A stretch of 64,000 bases of DNA from Vibrio sp. BS-M-Sm-2 (lineage in GTDB: Bacteria; Pseudomonadota; Gammaproteobacteria; Enterobacterales; Vibrionaceae), in contig NZ_CP167894.1 of assembly GCF_041504345.1 (NCBI RefSeq), positions 186,001 to 250,000 of the forward strand. Reading direction: 5' to 3'. The notes under the pieces were generated by a model, which had not been told where the DNA came from, searched no databases, and saw only the letters and a program-made list of their open reading frames with translations. A program made the translations under genes and the position numbers. Positions 1 to 8,637 of the stretch are shown piece by piece (the stretch's first letter is position 1; each line of letters opens with the position of its first letter).

Positions 1-379
1 GGCCTTCGTTGTGCGTTGTTAACTGAGTCGACGCGTGAACGTCTAATGATGGGAAATGCTTCTTAACCAGGTTGAATAAACCCAAGTCTTGAACAATGAT
101 GCCATCCACTTTGGTGTTCACAAGCTGGTTCAGCAGTTTGGTGATGCTCTTAGTCTCGTGCTCCAGTAGCACAACGTTAAGAGTCAGGAACACTTCACAG
201 CCGTATTCATGAGCAAGGCGAATCACACCATTCAATTCGTCTAACGATAGGTTAGAGGCTCTGTTACGAGCGTTGAATGTGTCTAAACCACAATAAACTG
301 CATTAGCACCCGCTACGATGGCGGCTTTTATCGCTTCTACATCGCCACCTGGGGCTAATAACTCAATTTTTCTGCTCAT
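1..379 (-). CDS. Peptidase U32 family protein, N-terminal part (cut by window start)
   Basis: The minus strand is open from an ATG at 379 to the window edge, about 126 residues. It begins MSRKIELLAPGG and carries GANAVYCGLDTFNARNRASN, the N-terminal signature of the U32 family; it is closest in pattern to the YdcP/RlhA branch, whose members act in 23S rRNA or tRNA hydroxylation rather than as clear proteases. The 3' part, including the U32 cysteine region, lies outside the window. It is divergent from the GST-like gene at 472, with about 90 bp between the starts. Family assignment is firm; the exact modification target is not known. Confidence 0.85.
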   Translation of the reverse strand, partial: MSRKIELLAPGGDVEAIKAAIVAGANAVYCGLDTFNARNRASNLSLDELNGVIRLAHEYGCEVFLTLNVVLLEHETKSITKLLNQLVNTKVDGIIVQDLGLFNLVKKHFPSLDVHASTQLTTHNEG

Positions 380-471
380 TTTTGAAGTCGCTCACTTACT
401 TATAATTTTTAAGCCGCGTATTCTACCCACATCACGATCTCTTTACCACCGTACAACACTTTTCAAACTAA

Positions 472-1146
472 ATGACCTCAATAATGCCGAACGAATCCGA
501 CCTACCTATCCTCTACTCTTTGCGCCGCTGCCCTTATGCAATGCGCGGACGAATGGGCATCGCACTATCACAGCAAAAAGTGTTACTTCGAGAAATCGTT
601 ACCAAAGACAAACCTAGCGAACTATTGGCCAGTTCGCCAAAAGGCACTGTTCCTGTTTTGGTTTTACCGAATGGACAAATCATTGAACAAAGCATAGAAG
701 TGATGAACTGGGCACTTCAACAAAATGATCCTCAAGATCTTCTACGCTCCAACAATCCAACACTTAGCGAGCAAGTCCAACAGCTGATTAAAACCAACGA
801 TGATGACTTTATTGGTCACTTAGAAAAGTACCGTGCGTCTGTTCGTTACCGAAACATCGATGTAGAGCAACGTCGACACGCTTGCGAAGTGTTCATTAGT
901 CAATTAGAAGCGCAACTCACAAATCAGCCCTACTTATTTGGAGAAACCCCAAGCTTGGCCGACTTCGCGGTAATGCCGTTTGTCAGCCAGTTTGTAAGAG
1001 TCGAAAAGAAGTGGTTTGTGCAATCTGAATATCAAAACGTAGGACGTTGGTTAAGAGCTCACTTGGAAAGTAAGCTCTACACCCAGGTCATGAAGCAATA
1101 CCCTTTGTGGAATGAAACTAAGCAAGATTGTATTTTTGGTGGATAA
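472..1146 (+). CDS. Glutathione S-transferase family protein
   Basis: This 224-residue cytosolic protein has an N-terminal thioredoxin-like GST domain with a CPYAMR active-site motif near residues 20-25 and the SPKGTVPVL cis-proline segment near residue 55, followed by an all-helical C-terminal domain containing the usual LADFAVMPF motif. A catalytic cysteine rather than tyrosine suggests an omega/YfcG-like thiol transferase or glutaredoxin activity. Neither candidate start (472, or ATG at 484) has a clear ribosome binding site. It is divergent from the U32 gene, so both promoters share the 92-bp gap. The substrate is unknown. Confidence 0.85.
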   Translation: MTSIMPNESDLPILYSLRRCPYAMRGRMGIALSQQKVLLREIVTKDKPSELLASSPKGTVPVLVLPNGQIIEQSIEVMNWALQQNDPQDLLRSNNPTLSEQVQQLIKTNDDDFIGHLEKYRASVRYRNIDVEQRRHACEVFISQLEAQLTNQPYLFGETPSLADFAVMPFVSQFVRVEKKWFVQSEYQNVGRWLRAHLESKLYTQVMKQYPLWNETKQDCIFGG

Positions 1147-1314
1147 GGGTAGAGACAGCGTGGCAACCAAGGTAATTACGTGACACTGTATCTTCTTTGT
1201 AATGAACAGATATTCAAAGGCTTAACTGGGTCTCCTCTGTCTCTCTACCGGTAACTACTGTCTCTTAACTAGCCACCACTGTCTAAGCTAAGCCTTTTGT
1301 TCATTTTAAATTGA

Positions 1315-1764
1315 TCACTGAATCGCAATCGAAATTTCTACTTCAGTTTCACCTTTGTAAAATTCGAAATCTGTTGTGTAAGTTCGAACATGTGGGCAGT
1401 CTGCAGCATTGAAATACGCCCACACTTCACCCCATAGGTCGATCACTGCTTGAGGGAGTTCACCTTCAGCAGAAAACGTTAAGTATTTGCCTGCTTGTAT
1501 TTCGGTTTCGACAAGCGCATCTAAATTGTTATCGGTGAGTGCGCTAGTACAAGCGATGACATCAAATTCACCCGTAAAGTCAGACTCGTAGTTTGTGTAG
1601 ACACCATACACTTTTGAATCCGGCGTTAATTTCGGAAACGCTTGGTCAAAGAAGCCCTGCCACAATTGGCCTATCTTGGCTGTTGCTGGGTCCATCTCAT
1701 TGGTATTGGTGGTTCTTACTGAAAAACCATATGCCTTTACGGCTTCAATCATTTGTACTTTCAT
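1315..1764 (-). CDS. GyrI-like / AraC effector-binding domain protein
   Basis: The 149-residue protein looks like a stand-alone GyrI-like small-molecule-binding domain: start MKVQMIEAVKAYGFSVRTTN, a central IGQLWQGFF helix, KVYGVYTNYESD, and the closing TDFEFYKG-EVEISIAIQ strand typical of SOUL/GyrI domains. There is no helix-turn-helix, so it is a binding domain without DNA-binding part, like the integron cassette protein Cass2 and E. coli SbmC/GyrI. Such proteins bind cationic drugs or protect gyrase. It starts the run of small minus-strand accessory genes. Ligand unknown. Confidence 0.75.
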   Translation of the reverse strand: MKVQMIEAVKAYGFSVRTTNTNEMDPATAKIGQLWQGFFDQAFPKLTPDSKVYGVYTNYESDFTGEFDVIACTSALTDNNLDALVETEIQAGKYLTFSAEGELPQAVIDLWGEVWAYFNAADCPHVRTYTTDFEFYKGETEVEISIAIQ

Positions 1765-1811
1765 TCGTTTTTTCCTAAGCCAATTGACGCTGTAATTCTG
1801 TTAGATCTTAA

Positions 1812-2045
1812 CTAATCTTGTATCTCTTTATGACCACACTTTTCGCAGACAAGATGACGAGAAAACTCATCCATTGACGCGATAAACGGACCGAGGAACC
1901 AACCTTTAATCACTCCTGCCCAAAACTCGCTGCGCTTTTGGTTAGGTTTGTCTGCAAATGCACTCGTCTTTCTAACCAACACAACAACGTGTTGTGTGTC
2001 TTCTCGGCACGCGGTGCAATAGCATTGCTCTATCGTGTTATTCAT
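1812..2045 (-). CDS. Small zinc-ribbon protein (family copy 1)
   Basis: The 77-residue protein has a CYCTAC-EDTQH knuckle at residues 8-19 and a CEKCGHKE knuckle near the C terminus, so it probably folds around one zinc ion held by four cysteines. A hydrophobic stretch (FWAGVIKGWFLGPFIASM) separates the two. The same layout, Cys pair then T-x-H, a variable hydrophobic middle and a closing C-x-KCG pair, is seen in the proteins at 7615 and 11063, so I regard them as one family. It lies 8 bp downstream of the Rof-like gene and may be co-transcribed with it. Function unknown. Confidence 0.7.
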   Translation of the reverse strand: MNNTIEQCYCTACREDTQHVVVLVRKTSAFADKPNQKRSEFWAGVIKGWFLGPFIASMDEFSRHLVCEKCGHKEIQD

Positions 2046-2053
2046 TTAACAAC

Positions 2054-2305
2054 CTATGACGTTTTGAATGAAATCTGCTGAAAATGAGGATTATCGACAC
2101 AGACTTCTAGTGTGGAAAGATCAGTGAGTACGACGAGTTGTTCCGAACCGTGAATACTGACCTTAATACACTCTTCACGGCTGTCATTGCGTTGAGTATC
2201 TAACCCGACGCATTCAATCTGCTCGCCAGATTTCAGAGTTAACTTGATTGGGTATCGGTGCATACACACAATCTCAATATAATCGTAATCGTTGCAACTA
2301 ATCAT
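2054..2305 (-). CDS. rof: Rho-binding antiterminator (Rof/YaeO family)
   Basis: The 83-residue protein starts MISCNDYDYIEIVCMHRYPI, the characteristic Rof opening (ISC-DYD-EI-C), followed by KLTLKSGE and beta-strand segments of the Sm-like fold. Rof inhibits Rho-dependent termination by binding the Rho primary RNA site. I chose the ATG at 2305 rather than the in-frame start at 2323 because GGAGGGG sits 4-5 bases before it. The gene lies in a minus-strand pair with the zinc-ribbon gene at 1812. Family call is strong from the motif. Confidence 0.85.
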   Translation of the reverse strand: MISCNDYDYIEIVCMHRYPIKLTLKSGEQIECVGLDTQRNDSREECIKVSIHGSEQLVVLTDLSTLEVCVDNPHFQQISFKTS

Positions 2306-2510
2306 AATACCCCTCCAATTCATCCACCACGCTAATGCGACACGCCATACTATGCAATATGCATATAATCAATCATTTACCTAAATCACATGATGGTCAC
2401 CCGTAACCAAACCTGCTTTGAATTCGGGATAATCAAGCTATCTCATTCACGTTTCTTCTACTCACACCTAATTATTCTTTCACTGTTAAATAATAATCGA
2501 GAATAGAACA

Positions 2511-2876
2511 ATGAAAACCATGAACTATTTACACGTGTTAGCTTTCTTGGGTTTAATCGCTTCAATGATAGCCTTTAATGCGAGTGCAGCCTCAGAAGTC
2601 GATGCGAGTCACTTCGCCAATGGCAAAACCAAGTATCGACAGCTTTGTCAGGTGTGTCATGGCGACAAAGGTCACGGAAACGGGCCTACTGCCGCTTCGT
2701 TACCACACAAGCCCGCCAATATCGCTAATAAACTAGGCGGCTTTTTTACCAGTCCAAGTTCTTTGGCGGATGACATTTTAGAAGGTAACGTAGAACAAGG
2801 TATGCCAGCGTGGAAAGGTACAATTACCAAGCAAGATGCTCTGGATATTCTGACGTACATAGAAGCTATCCAATAG
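2511..2876 (+). CDS. Periplasmic monohaem cytochrome c
   Basis: The protein has a Sec signal peptide of about 27 residues ending in NASAAS, then a class I cytochrome c domain. The haem-binding CQVCHG motif is at about residues 47-52 and the distal axial methionine is probably in EQGMPAWKG. DILTYIEAIQ is the C-terminal helix. At about 95 mature residues it is a single-domain electron carrier in the periplasm. It is followed on the same strand by an outer-membrane barrel gene, but the 118-bp gap leaves operon membership open. The redox partner is unknown. Confidence 0.88.
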   Translation: MKTMNYLHVLAFLGLIASMIAFNASAASEVDASHFANGKTKYRQLCQVCHGDKGHGNGPTAASLPHKPANIANKLGGFFTSPSSLADDILEGNVEQGMPAWKGTITKQDALDILTYIEAIQ

Positions 2877-2994
2877 TAAACGCTGTTCCATTCGCCTTTT
2901 GAACCGATATATCAGTCAATACTCCTCGTTCTATTGCGCTATCTATTTGATTGATTACACTCAATTTAATGGATAGTGAATAATACGGAATGTT

Positions 2995-4173
2995 ATGACC
3001 TTTAAACCTTTAGCACTAAGTAGCCTGATACTTGTTTCAACGGCGACACACGCCGTCAGCTTTATCGATGAAATTGATGGCCAACTCGATATGGGAGAGT
3101 ACCTAGCAGAAAATGCCTACGGTTTTCTTCCTGTGCCAATTCTAATTACAGAGCCTGCGGTAGGATACGGTGGCGGCTTCACCGGTATCTTCATGCACGA
3201 ATCTGAAGAACAAAAAAACACGCGTAAAGAACTCGCTGAAAAATCCATCGATGGTGGCGCGCAGCTTCTCACCCCTGCAATCACTGCGGTTGGCGGCTTT
3301 GCGACAGAGAATGGCACTTGGATGGCGTTTGTTGGTCACAAGCGCAGTTGGAATGAGGATTCAATACGCTACCTTGGTGGATTAGGTTATGGCGATATCA
3401 ACATGACCTTTTATCGACAAAGCTCTCCGAATACCTTGTCTCCACTCGCTCCAAACGAAGGTGTTGAGTTAGGGCTAAAAGGCATGGGAGGAATACAAAA
3501 ACTCCAATTTAGAGTGCCCGACTCGCAATGGTTACTGGGGTTTTCTCAACAATTCTTCGCACCCACTCTTTCACTTAATAATCATCCTAAAGCGCAAGAA
3601 ATCTTAAACAACATTGGCAACACGTCACCGACCTCTTCCGGTTTGGGTCTAATCGCTGAATACGACAGCAAGAACAGCTTCTTGAATCCGACGAAAGGCT
3701 ACAACTATGTCGCGGAATACCTTTGGTTTGGTGATGCGATTGGCAGTGACTACACCTACCAAACGTTTAATGTGGAAGGGCTGAACTATTGGGAGTTAAA
3801 CAAGGAGTGGAACCTAGCATTGCGAGGGCAGTACAAATCATTGTCGACCAATGAACGAGTGCTTTCTCCTCAATATTACCCAGACATTGAACTGAGAGGT
3901 ATCGCCCGCAATCGCTATCAAGGTGAACACACGGTCGCGGCAGAAGTTCAAGTAAGCAAACAATGGACACCACGTTGGTCAACCGCGGTGTTTACGGGAA
4001 TTGGCTATGCGGGTGACAGCGATAAAGACATGTTTGATCAAAGCTCTCACGCTGCTTACGGCGTCGGTTTCCGTTACCTGATCGCAAGACGCTATGGTTT
4101 AATTTCGGGAATTGACCTCGCGTTCAGTGAAGAAGATACCGCGCTCTACTTCCAAGTCGGTGCGGGTATCTAA
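2995..4173 (+). CDS. Outer-membrane beta-barrel protein, D15/BamA-like surface antigen
   Basis: The 392-residue protein has a signal peptide (about 20 residues, ending THAVS) and no POTRA repeats. It appears to consist mostly of a barrel: PILITEPAVGYGGGFTGIF is the first strand region typical of the bacterial surface antigen fold, LGLIAEYDSKNSFLNPTKGYNY is the conserved D15 motif, and strands of alternating hydrophobicity continue to the end (YFQVGAGI). Such short POTRA-less members are outer-membrane proteins of unknown transport role. It is independent of the convergent CatB gene downstream. Confidence 0.75.
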   Translation: MTFKPLALSSLILVSTATHAVSFIDEIDGQLDMGEYLAENAYGFLPVPILITEPAVGYGGGFTGIFMHESEEQKNTRKELAEKSIDGGAQLLTPAITAVGGFATENGTWMAFVGHKRSWNEDSIRYLGGLGYGDINMTFYRQSSPNTLSPLAPNEGVELGLKGMGGIQKLQFRVPDSQWLLGFSQQFFAPTLSLNNHPKAQEILNNIGNTSPTSSGLGLIAEYDSKNSFLNPTKGYNYVAEYLWFGDAIGSDYTYQTFNVEGLNYWELNKEWNLALRGQYKSLSTNERVLSPQYYPDIELRGIARNRYQGEHTVAAEVQVSKQWTPRWSTAVFTGIGYAGDSDKDMFDQSSHAAYGVGFRYLIARRYGLISGIDLAFSEEDTALYFQVGAGI

Positions 4174-4255
4174 TTCATTACGCTGTGCTTACCCGATAAA
4201 TCAAAGCGATAAACCAAAGCAGTAACGATGAGACAAAGCGCTCCGGTCACAATAA

Positions 4256-4882
4256 TTACTTGAATGCTTTCCAATATTGGTAAAGCCCATTGATATCTGA
4301 AGAACACATCAACGACATTGCGCCTTTGATCTGTTCTTCGCTCCACGCCCACCATTTCATTGCTAGCAACTGAGCGATTTCAGTTTCATTGAAACGATAA
4401 CGGATGTGACGCGCTGGGTTTGAACCAACAATCGAGTATGGTGCGACATCTTTAGTCACAACCGCTCGACTTGCGATGATGGCTCCATCACCGACCTTAA
4501 CACCACTCATGATCATGGCTTCTGTGCCAATCCAAACATCGTTACCAATCACGGTATCACCAGAGCGTTCAAAGCCGTCTATCGCACCTTCAAACTTCTC
4601 GTCGTCTTGATAGAAGAATGGGAAGGTACTCACCCACTGGTTTTGGTGACCTTGGTTGCCCGCCATCATAAACACGGCGCCAGAGCCAATCGAGCAATAG
4701 CTGCCAATGATCAGTTTATCGATGTCTGATCTATCCGGTAATAGGTAACGCGCACAGTCATCAAAGCTGTGGTTATGGTAGTAACCCGAGTAATAGCTGT
4801 GCTCGCCCACAATAATGTTTGGGTTGGTCACTTGTTCTTTGAGTGACTTACCAACAAACGGACTTTCAAAATGGTTTTTCAT
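4256..4882 (-). CDS. catB: CatB-type (xenobiotic) chloramphenicol O-acetyltransferase
   Basis: The 208-residue protein is a left-handed beta-helix acetyltransferase. It has the CatB opening ([20 protein letters not shown]), [20 protein letters not shown], the [12 protein letters not shown] segment with the presumed catalytic histidine near residue 80, and hexapeptide repeats ([18 protein letters not shown]). Length and motif order match CatB enzymes such as those carried on integron cassettes and in V. cholerae. It would transfer acetyl from acetyl-CoA to chloramphenicol or another hydroxyl acceptor in the cytosol. Whether it gives resistance cannot be told from sequence. Confidence 0.9.
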   Translation of the reverse strand: MKNHFESPFVGKSLKEQVTNPNIIVGEHSYYSGYYHNHSFDDCARYLLPDRSDIDKLIIGSYCSIGSGAVFMMAGNQGHQNQWVSTFPFFYQDDEKFEGAIDGFERSGDTVIGNDVWIGTEAMIMSGVKVGDGAIIASRAVVTKDVAPYSIVGSNPARHIRYRFNETEIAQLLAMKWWAWSEEQIKGAMSLMCSSDINGLYQYWKAFK

Positions 4883-4975
4883 GTTTGTACTCTTAGTTTC
4901 GTTCTTTTAGTTAGGTACTTTTGTTGCGTGTTGATGGTTGTAACTGGTTTACCTTAATTTGAAGACCAATACGCC

Positions 4976-5707
4976 CTATCGACCGCCAGCAATATCAATA
5001 AACGAGCCGGTTACATACGAAGCTTCATCAGATAATAACCAAGCGATAGAGTTCGCTACTTCTTCTGGTGTGCCACCTCGTTGTAATGGTAGCTGCGAAG
5101 CTAGTCTGTCTACGCGATCTGGCTCTCCGCCGTCTGCATGCATCTCAGTATAAATACAACCTGGCCTTACGCCATTCACTCGGATATTGCGTGAAGCCAA
5201 TTCAAGCGATAAGCCTTTGGTTAGTGAATCCATCGCACCTTTCGATGCTGCGTAATCCACATACTCAAACGGTGCGCCTGTGCGAGAAGCGGCAGACGAT
5301 ACATTCACAATCGAACCTGCACTATCAGCTTGTTTGATAAAGGCTTTACTGCACAGAAAGCAGCTTGATACGTTGGACTTCATCACCTTTTCAAAGCGAT
5401 CCAATTCGATGTCAACTAATGGTGACTGGGTAAACAAAATCCCGGCATTATTGACCAAGTGGGTCACTGGGCCTAGCTTGTTACGAGCAATCTCGAATAA
5501 GGATTTCACATCCGATTCAACAGACACATCCGCACGCACGCTTATCGCGGTTCCGCCCTGCTCACGAATCTCATTCACTAGGTCTTCAGCTCGCGACTCA
5601 TTGTGTATGAAGTTAACGCATACGGCATAGCCTTTAGTGGCCAACAATCTAGACGTCGCTGCGCCAATGCCTCGGCTTCCGCCGGTTACAATCACTACCT
5701 TGCTCAA
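4976..5707 (-). CDS. ygfF: SDR family oxidoreductase, YgfF-like
   Basis: This 243-residue short-chain dehydrogenase has the TGGSRGIG cofactor motif at residues 8-15, NNAG near 88, the catalytic Ser in NVSSAAS, and Y-x-x-x-K in YVDYAASK. RPGCIYTEMHADGGEPDRVD and SYVTGSFIDIAGGR are close to E. coli YgfF. The start is an unusual TTG at 5707, supported by AGGAGG five bases upstream. It follows the SnoaL-like gene by 16 bp and is probably co-transcribed with it. The substrate, probably a sugar or small alcohol, is unknown. Confidence 0.85.
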   Translation of the reverse strand: MSKVVIVTGGSRGIGAATSRLLATKGYAVCVNFIHNESRAEDLVNEIREQGGTAISVRADVSVESDVKSLFEIARNKLGPVTHLVNNAGILFTQSPLVDIELDRFEKVMKSNVSSCFLCSKAFIKQADSAGSIVNVSSAASRTGAPFEYVDYAASKGAMDSLTKGLSLELASRNIRVNGVRPGCIYTEMHADGGEPDRVDRLASQLPLQRGGTPEEVANSIAWLLSDEASYVTGSFIDIAGGR

Positions 5708-5723
5708 TGAAACCTCCTAATAC

Positions 5724-6146
5724 TTACTTATTCGATGCAACCTGATTATTCGATATAAGCTGATTGCTCGATACTACCTTAACCCACTGCGATCGCCACG
5801 CCGGCGCTTCGAATGGGTCTGGCCAAAACTCAGTTTGCTTTTGAATTAAACCATCAACGACCGTGTGAAAGGTGATCACTCGGTCTTTCAATACACTGTC
5901 TGTAACTGAAACGTCCGTTACTACGGTATCACCTTCACAGACAATCGAATTGAGCGTGAACTCCCAAACACCATTGGCTGGGTATTCAGAGTTGATTGCC
6001 GTGAAGTTGGCACGCCCTACCGTCAATTCAGACGACTGGGGCCAATAGCCTTCAAAATCTGCGGCTAGCCATTCACTTGCCTTTGCAAAATCATTACTGC
6101 GCATTGCATCCCAAAATCCTAATACCACTTGTTTTGGTGTCATCAC
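5724..6146 (-). CDS. SnoaL/NTF2-like fold protein
   Basis: The 140-residue protein begins with the NTF2-fold helix (PKQVVLGFWDAMRSNDFAKASEWLAADFEGYWP) and continues with a curved sheet (DTVVTDVSVTD, ITFHTVVDGLI, TEFWPDPF), the pattern of the SnoaL-like polyketide-cyclase/ketosteroid-isomerase superfamily. Its C-terminal tail (SNQLISNNQVASNK) is encoded by a degenerate near-tandem repeat of about 18 bp and looks recently expanded. It is 16 bp upstream of the YgfF-like SDR, so the pair may process the same small molecule. Function is otherwise unknown. Confidence 0.7.
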   Translation of the reverse strand: MMTPKQVVLGFWDAMRSNDFAKASEWLAADFEGYWPQSSELTVGRANFTAINSEYPANGVWEFTLNSIVCEGDTVVTDVSVTDSVLKDRVITFHTVVDGLIQKQTEFWPDPFEAPAWRSQWVKVVSSNQLISNNQVASNK

Positions 6147-6213
6147 TCTTCCTTAAAGTCATTCACGTTTGGTGATTTTTAAGTTTACTGCTTCGTTATG
6201 CATACTTAGCTTT

Positions 6214-6930
6214 CTATGCGTACTTGCTAATGATCGTTAAAAGATCATCGACACTGTTCGCAATGTAATCGGGCTTGGTTTGCCAATTTTCAGGCTCAGA
6301 TCGGCTATAACCTGCGGCCACGGCAATCACTTTTGTGCTCTTACCCAGTGCAGATTCAATGTTACGAGCAAATTGTGTGTCCGCTTCATGGTCACCGATA
6401 TACATCAAACAAAGCTCATTAGCTTGTTCTGCTCCAAATATGTTCTCAACACATTTCACACCACCAAACGGGTGTGGTTTTTGGTTGCCATTAGAGACAT
6501 CGTCATAACCCACTACCGATTTAAACAAATCGCCAATGCCATAACTGTCGAGCACGGCGCGAATGTTCAATTGAGAGTTTTGAGAGCAGATTCCATGAGG
6601 AAGATGAGCAAACTGATTGACCACCGTTTCCATGCCGTCAAACAAAGCTACGGCTGTTTGGTTTTTCTCTTGATGCTCCGCCCACATTCCACCAGCAATC
6701 AACATTTCGTCATGGGATAAGCCGTAGTAGTCGACATATAAGGCTTGCCAGTTTTTAGCGCCGTGGTTGGCTTCATGATAAAGCGTTTCGCTGAGCAGAT
6801 ATTTAGGTAAGTTATCACCTGACAAGTGTGGTGCGACCAAAGAGATAATGTCTTTTGTGATTGCAATATTTTTGGGAACAGAATTGACTAAGGTTCCATC
6901 GTAATCCCACAGGATGGCATCTAACCTCAT
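6214..6930 (-). CDS. HAD-superfamily hydrolase
   Basis: The 238-residue protein carries HAD motif I DYDGTLVNS (nucleophile Asp 9), motif II in the HGICSQNS region, motif III with a lysine in QKPHP, and motif IV GDHEADTQFARN. A helical cap lies between residues 15 and 100, as in phosphoglycolate-phosphatase-like subfamily I enzymes. It is likely a cytosolic Mg-dependent phosphatase for a small phosphorylated metabolite. It lies 67 bp upstream of the SnoaL-like gene on the same strand, so it may head a three-gene transcript. Confidence 0.82.
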   Translation of the reverse strand: MRLDAILWDYDGTLVNSVPKNIAITKDIISLVAPHLSGDNLPKYLLSETLYHEANHGAKNWQALYVDYYGLSHDEMLIAGGMWAEHQEKNQTAVALFDGMETVVNQFAHLPHGICSQNSQLNIRAVLDSYGIGDLFKSVVGYDDVSNGNQKPHPFGGVKCVENIFGAEQANELCLMYIGDHEADTQFARNIESALGKSTKVIAVAAGYSRSEPENWQTKPDYIANSVDDLLTIISKYA

Positions 6931-7185
6931 ACACTATCTCTTTGTTTAAATTGACGATTTGAATTTATCACTCAAAACCCTATTGAGGGAAACCTTATTG
7001 TCTTAAATTTCAAAATTTGTCTAATAGGAACAAAGCCAGAGAACAAATCGTTGCTAGAAAACAAAAACCAAACAGCCTTTGCTCACATCACTACTTTATC
7101 AATTGCAATATATGCGTATAATCCCCGCTCCATTGCGCTATCACCATTAAAAATAGCGCCATTCAACATTTTTAATGAGTACCCA

Positions 7186-7518
7186 ATGTCGAAACTATTT
7201 TTCAAAGGCCGTATCGAAACAAGACAGAACCACGTTCTTGCTGGCTACAACGTAAACCGCGATGTAAAAGCGGGTACTGAAGAATCTCCAATCGCAGTAA
7301 TGGTTCAAACTGAAGCGCGCAAAGCAGAAGTTGAAGCACTAGCCGCTGAAAATACTATCTTCGTTACCGTTACAGTCGACGCAGACAAAGAAGAGAACAC
7401 CATCGAGCTTGATACTCTACTAAACAAGCCAAAAACGATGACGATTGAAAAGACCCCTAACCGTAACGACCCGTGTTCTTGCGGTAGCGGTAAGAAATAC
7501 AAGAAGTGTTGTGCATAA
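7186..7518 (+). CDS. SEC-C metal-binding motif protein (PBPRA1643 family)
   Basis: The 110-residue protein begins MSKLFFKGRIETRQNHVLAGYN and ends with a complete SEC-C zinc motif, NDPCSCGSGKKYKKCCA. This is the architecture of the PBPRA1643 family known from vibrios. The reading frame is open further upstream to 7051, but that extension does not look like family sequence, so I took the ATG at 7186. It is one of few plus-strand genes in the first 20 kb and is followed by a rho-independent terminator. Its role is unknown; SEC-C motifs mediate metal and protein or ribosome contacts. Confidence 0.85.
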   Translation: MSKLFFKGRIETRQNHVLAGYNVNRDVKAGTEESPIAVMVQTEARKAEVEALAAENTIFVTVTVDADKEENTIELDTLLNKPKTMTIEKTPNRNDPCSCGSGKKYKKCCA

Positions 7519-7566
7519 GGCTTCTTACTCAAACTGCCAATAGCACGATGAGTTAAGCAATACCTA

Positions 7567-7600
7567 ACGGGAAGAGCATTGAGGTCTTCCTGTTTTTATT
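7567..7600 (+). terminator. Rho-independent terminator
   Basis: The arms ACGGGAAGA and TCTTCCTGT (one G-T pair) enclose a 9-base loop and are followed by a T run. It lies 49 bp after the SEC-C gene and should end its transcript. Confidence 0.75.
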
Positions 7601-7614
7601 TGTATAAACCAAAC

Positions 7615-7860
7615 TCAGTCTAGGTTGTCTGGTGTACGTAAATTGGTTCCACACTTTGTACATTTATAGTCACCGTTTCCGCCACTTGAAGCTAGCGACG
7701 ATAAAATCATTCCAAGTAACCCTGGCTTCTTTTCATGTTGTGGCGCTTTTTCGGATTGGTTACTGAACATAGTGTACTTGTGCAGAGTCAGTTCTTTGCA
7801 GTTACAACAGAACGCTCTTGTTTGTTCGCTTCCATACATAATATCTATCGCCTTTGCCAA
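7615..7860 (-). CDS. Small zinc-ribbon protein (family copy 2)
   Basis: The 81-residue protein has FCCNCKELTLHKY near residues 17-29 and YKCTKCGTNLR near the C terminus, the two halves of a four-cysteine zinc ribbon. A glycine- and leucine-rich middle (PGLLGMILSSLASSGG) separates them. The pattern matches the proteins at 1812 and 11063. It stands alone, with the SEC-C terminator downstream and a 111-bp gap to the P-loop kinase gene upstream. Function unknown. Confidence 0.7.
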   Translation of the reverse strand: MAKAIDIMYGSEQTRAFCCNCKELTLHKYTMFSNQSEKAPQHEKKPGLLGMILSSLASSGGNGDYKCTKCGTNLRTPDNLD

Positions 7861-7971
7861 TCACAAAAATCCAACGCATGGCAAATATGCCACACGTTGA
7901 ACTAAATCGATACATTTTATAAAGTTGCTCGCAAATCGAAATGCTCAAGTGTGATCTTGGTTTTCTACGTA

Positions 7972-8487
7972 TTAACCAACGTGTTGGCGCACAAAGTTGT
8001 TTAGCTCAGTTACGCTTGTGATGATGTGTACCTCTTTATCTTTGGCTCGTAATTCTAAACGTTCTCTGAAGTCTTCATTCCAAAATTTAGGGCACAGTTT
8101 TAGTGTCTTGTAACTTTGTATCGTCCCTTTCACAACTGAACTGCCTTCAGGCCAACCTTCTGGTTTCACAAACAAGCCTTTCAACATACGTTTGGTCACA
8201 AACCAATAGCTCATCGGGTAAGGAAGATCGATATAAACCAAAGTATCTGCCGCGTCTAAGCGCTTGTTAAACGAGTCTAGCGGGCCAAAGCCATCGATGA
8301 TCCAGCTGTCGGAACGCAGTATGCTCTCGTGTGCTTGTTCAAACTCAGCACTGTCAACGAACTCACCATTCGCCTTGTAAACGATGGAGTCTAGCTGGTG
8401 AAGCTCTAAGCCAGTTGCAGCTGCGAGTGCCTTACTTACGGTAGATTTGCCACTACCAGGCTTACCAAATACCGCTACTTTCTTCAT
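7972..8487 (-). CDS. P-loop nucleoside kinase / adenylate-kinase-like (FlaR-type) protein
   Basis: The 171-residue protein begins MKKVAVFGKPGSGKST, with the Walker A motif at residues 8-16. It continues with HQLDSIVYKANGEFV and WIIDGFGPLDSFNKRLDAADTLVYIDLP, typical of 'topology modulation' FlaR-like or shikimate-kinase-like P-loop phosphotransferases. The start is the ATG at 8487, preceded by AAGGAAG. The frame is open to 8538, but that part runs through a terminator hairpin and cannot be coding. Expression is probably controlled by the attenuator directly upstream (8529-8637). The phosphoacceptor is unknown. Confidence 0.82.
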   Translation of the reverse strand: MKKVAVFGKPGSGKSTVSKALAAATGLELHQLDSIVYKANGEFVDSAEFEQAHESILRSDSWIIDGFGPLDSFNKRLDAADTLVYIDLPYPMSYWFVTKRMLKGLFVKPEGWPEGSSVVKGTIQSYKTLKLCPKFWNEDFRERLELRAKDKEVHIITSVTELNNFVRQHVG

Positions 8488-8528
8488 ATAACTTCCTTCT
8501 TTGAGATAAACCCCATAAGGCAGATACG

Positions 8529-8603
8529 AAAAACCCACCTCACGGGTGGGTTCGATAAATAAAACGCATCCAAAAACCCACCATTCCTAAGGAATGATGA
8601 TAA
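8529..8603 (-). promoter_or_regulatory. Putative ribosome-controlled transcription attenuator
   Basis: Read on the minus strand, four segments can pair in mutually exclusive ways. Segment 1 (CATTCC, containing the end of a leader peptide) pairs with GGAATG of segment 2. Segment 2 also contains GGTGGGTT (8575-8582), which pairs with AACCCACC of segment 3 (8545-8552). Segment 3 can instead pair with GGTGGGTT of segment 4 (8532-8539), giving an 8-bp GC-rich hairpin with a T run (8529-8533). That is a terminator 42 bases before the P-loop kinase ATG. This is the layout of amino-acid-biosynthesis attenuators. Confidence 0.6.
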
Positions 8604-8637
8604 TTCGTTGGTTAAGTTGCGCTAAATTCAGTTTCAT
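8587..8637 (-). CDS. Leader peptide MKLNLAQLNQRIIIIP
   Basis: A 16-residue open frame starts at ATG 8637 and ends in TAG at 8587. Its last codons are CGA ATT ATC ATC ATT CCT, four isoleucines in a row, and the stop codon lies in the loop of attenuator hairpin 1:2. A consensus TTGACA lies 30 bases upstream (8667-8672) followed by an AT-rich stretch, so a promoter is plausible, though the -10 box is not clean. The ribosome binding site is weak. By analogy it would sense charged tRNA-Ile or translation rate. This is inference from layout only. Confidence 0.5.
   Translation of the reverse strand: MKLNLAQLNQRIIIIP

Noticed and set aside
4170..4355. A minus-strand ORF with a hydrophobic tail overlapping the end of catB.
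   Set aside because: It overlaps catB in another frame for most of its length and has no family pattern or ribosome binding site.
8480..8538. The longer start of the P-loop kinase at 8538.
   Set aside because: It would translate through the terminator hairpin and lacks family sequence; the ATG at 8487 has a good ribosome binding site.
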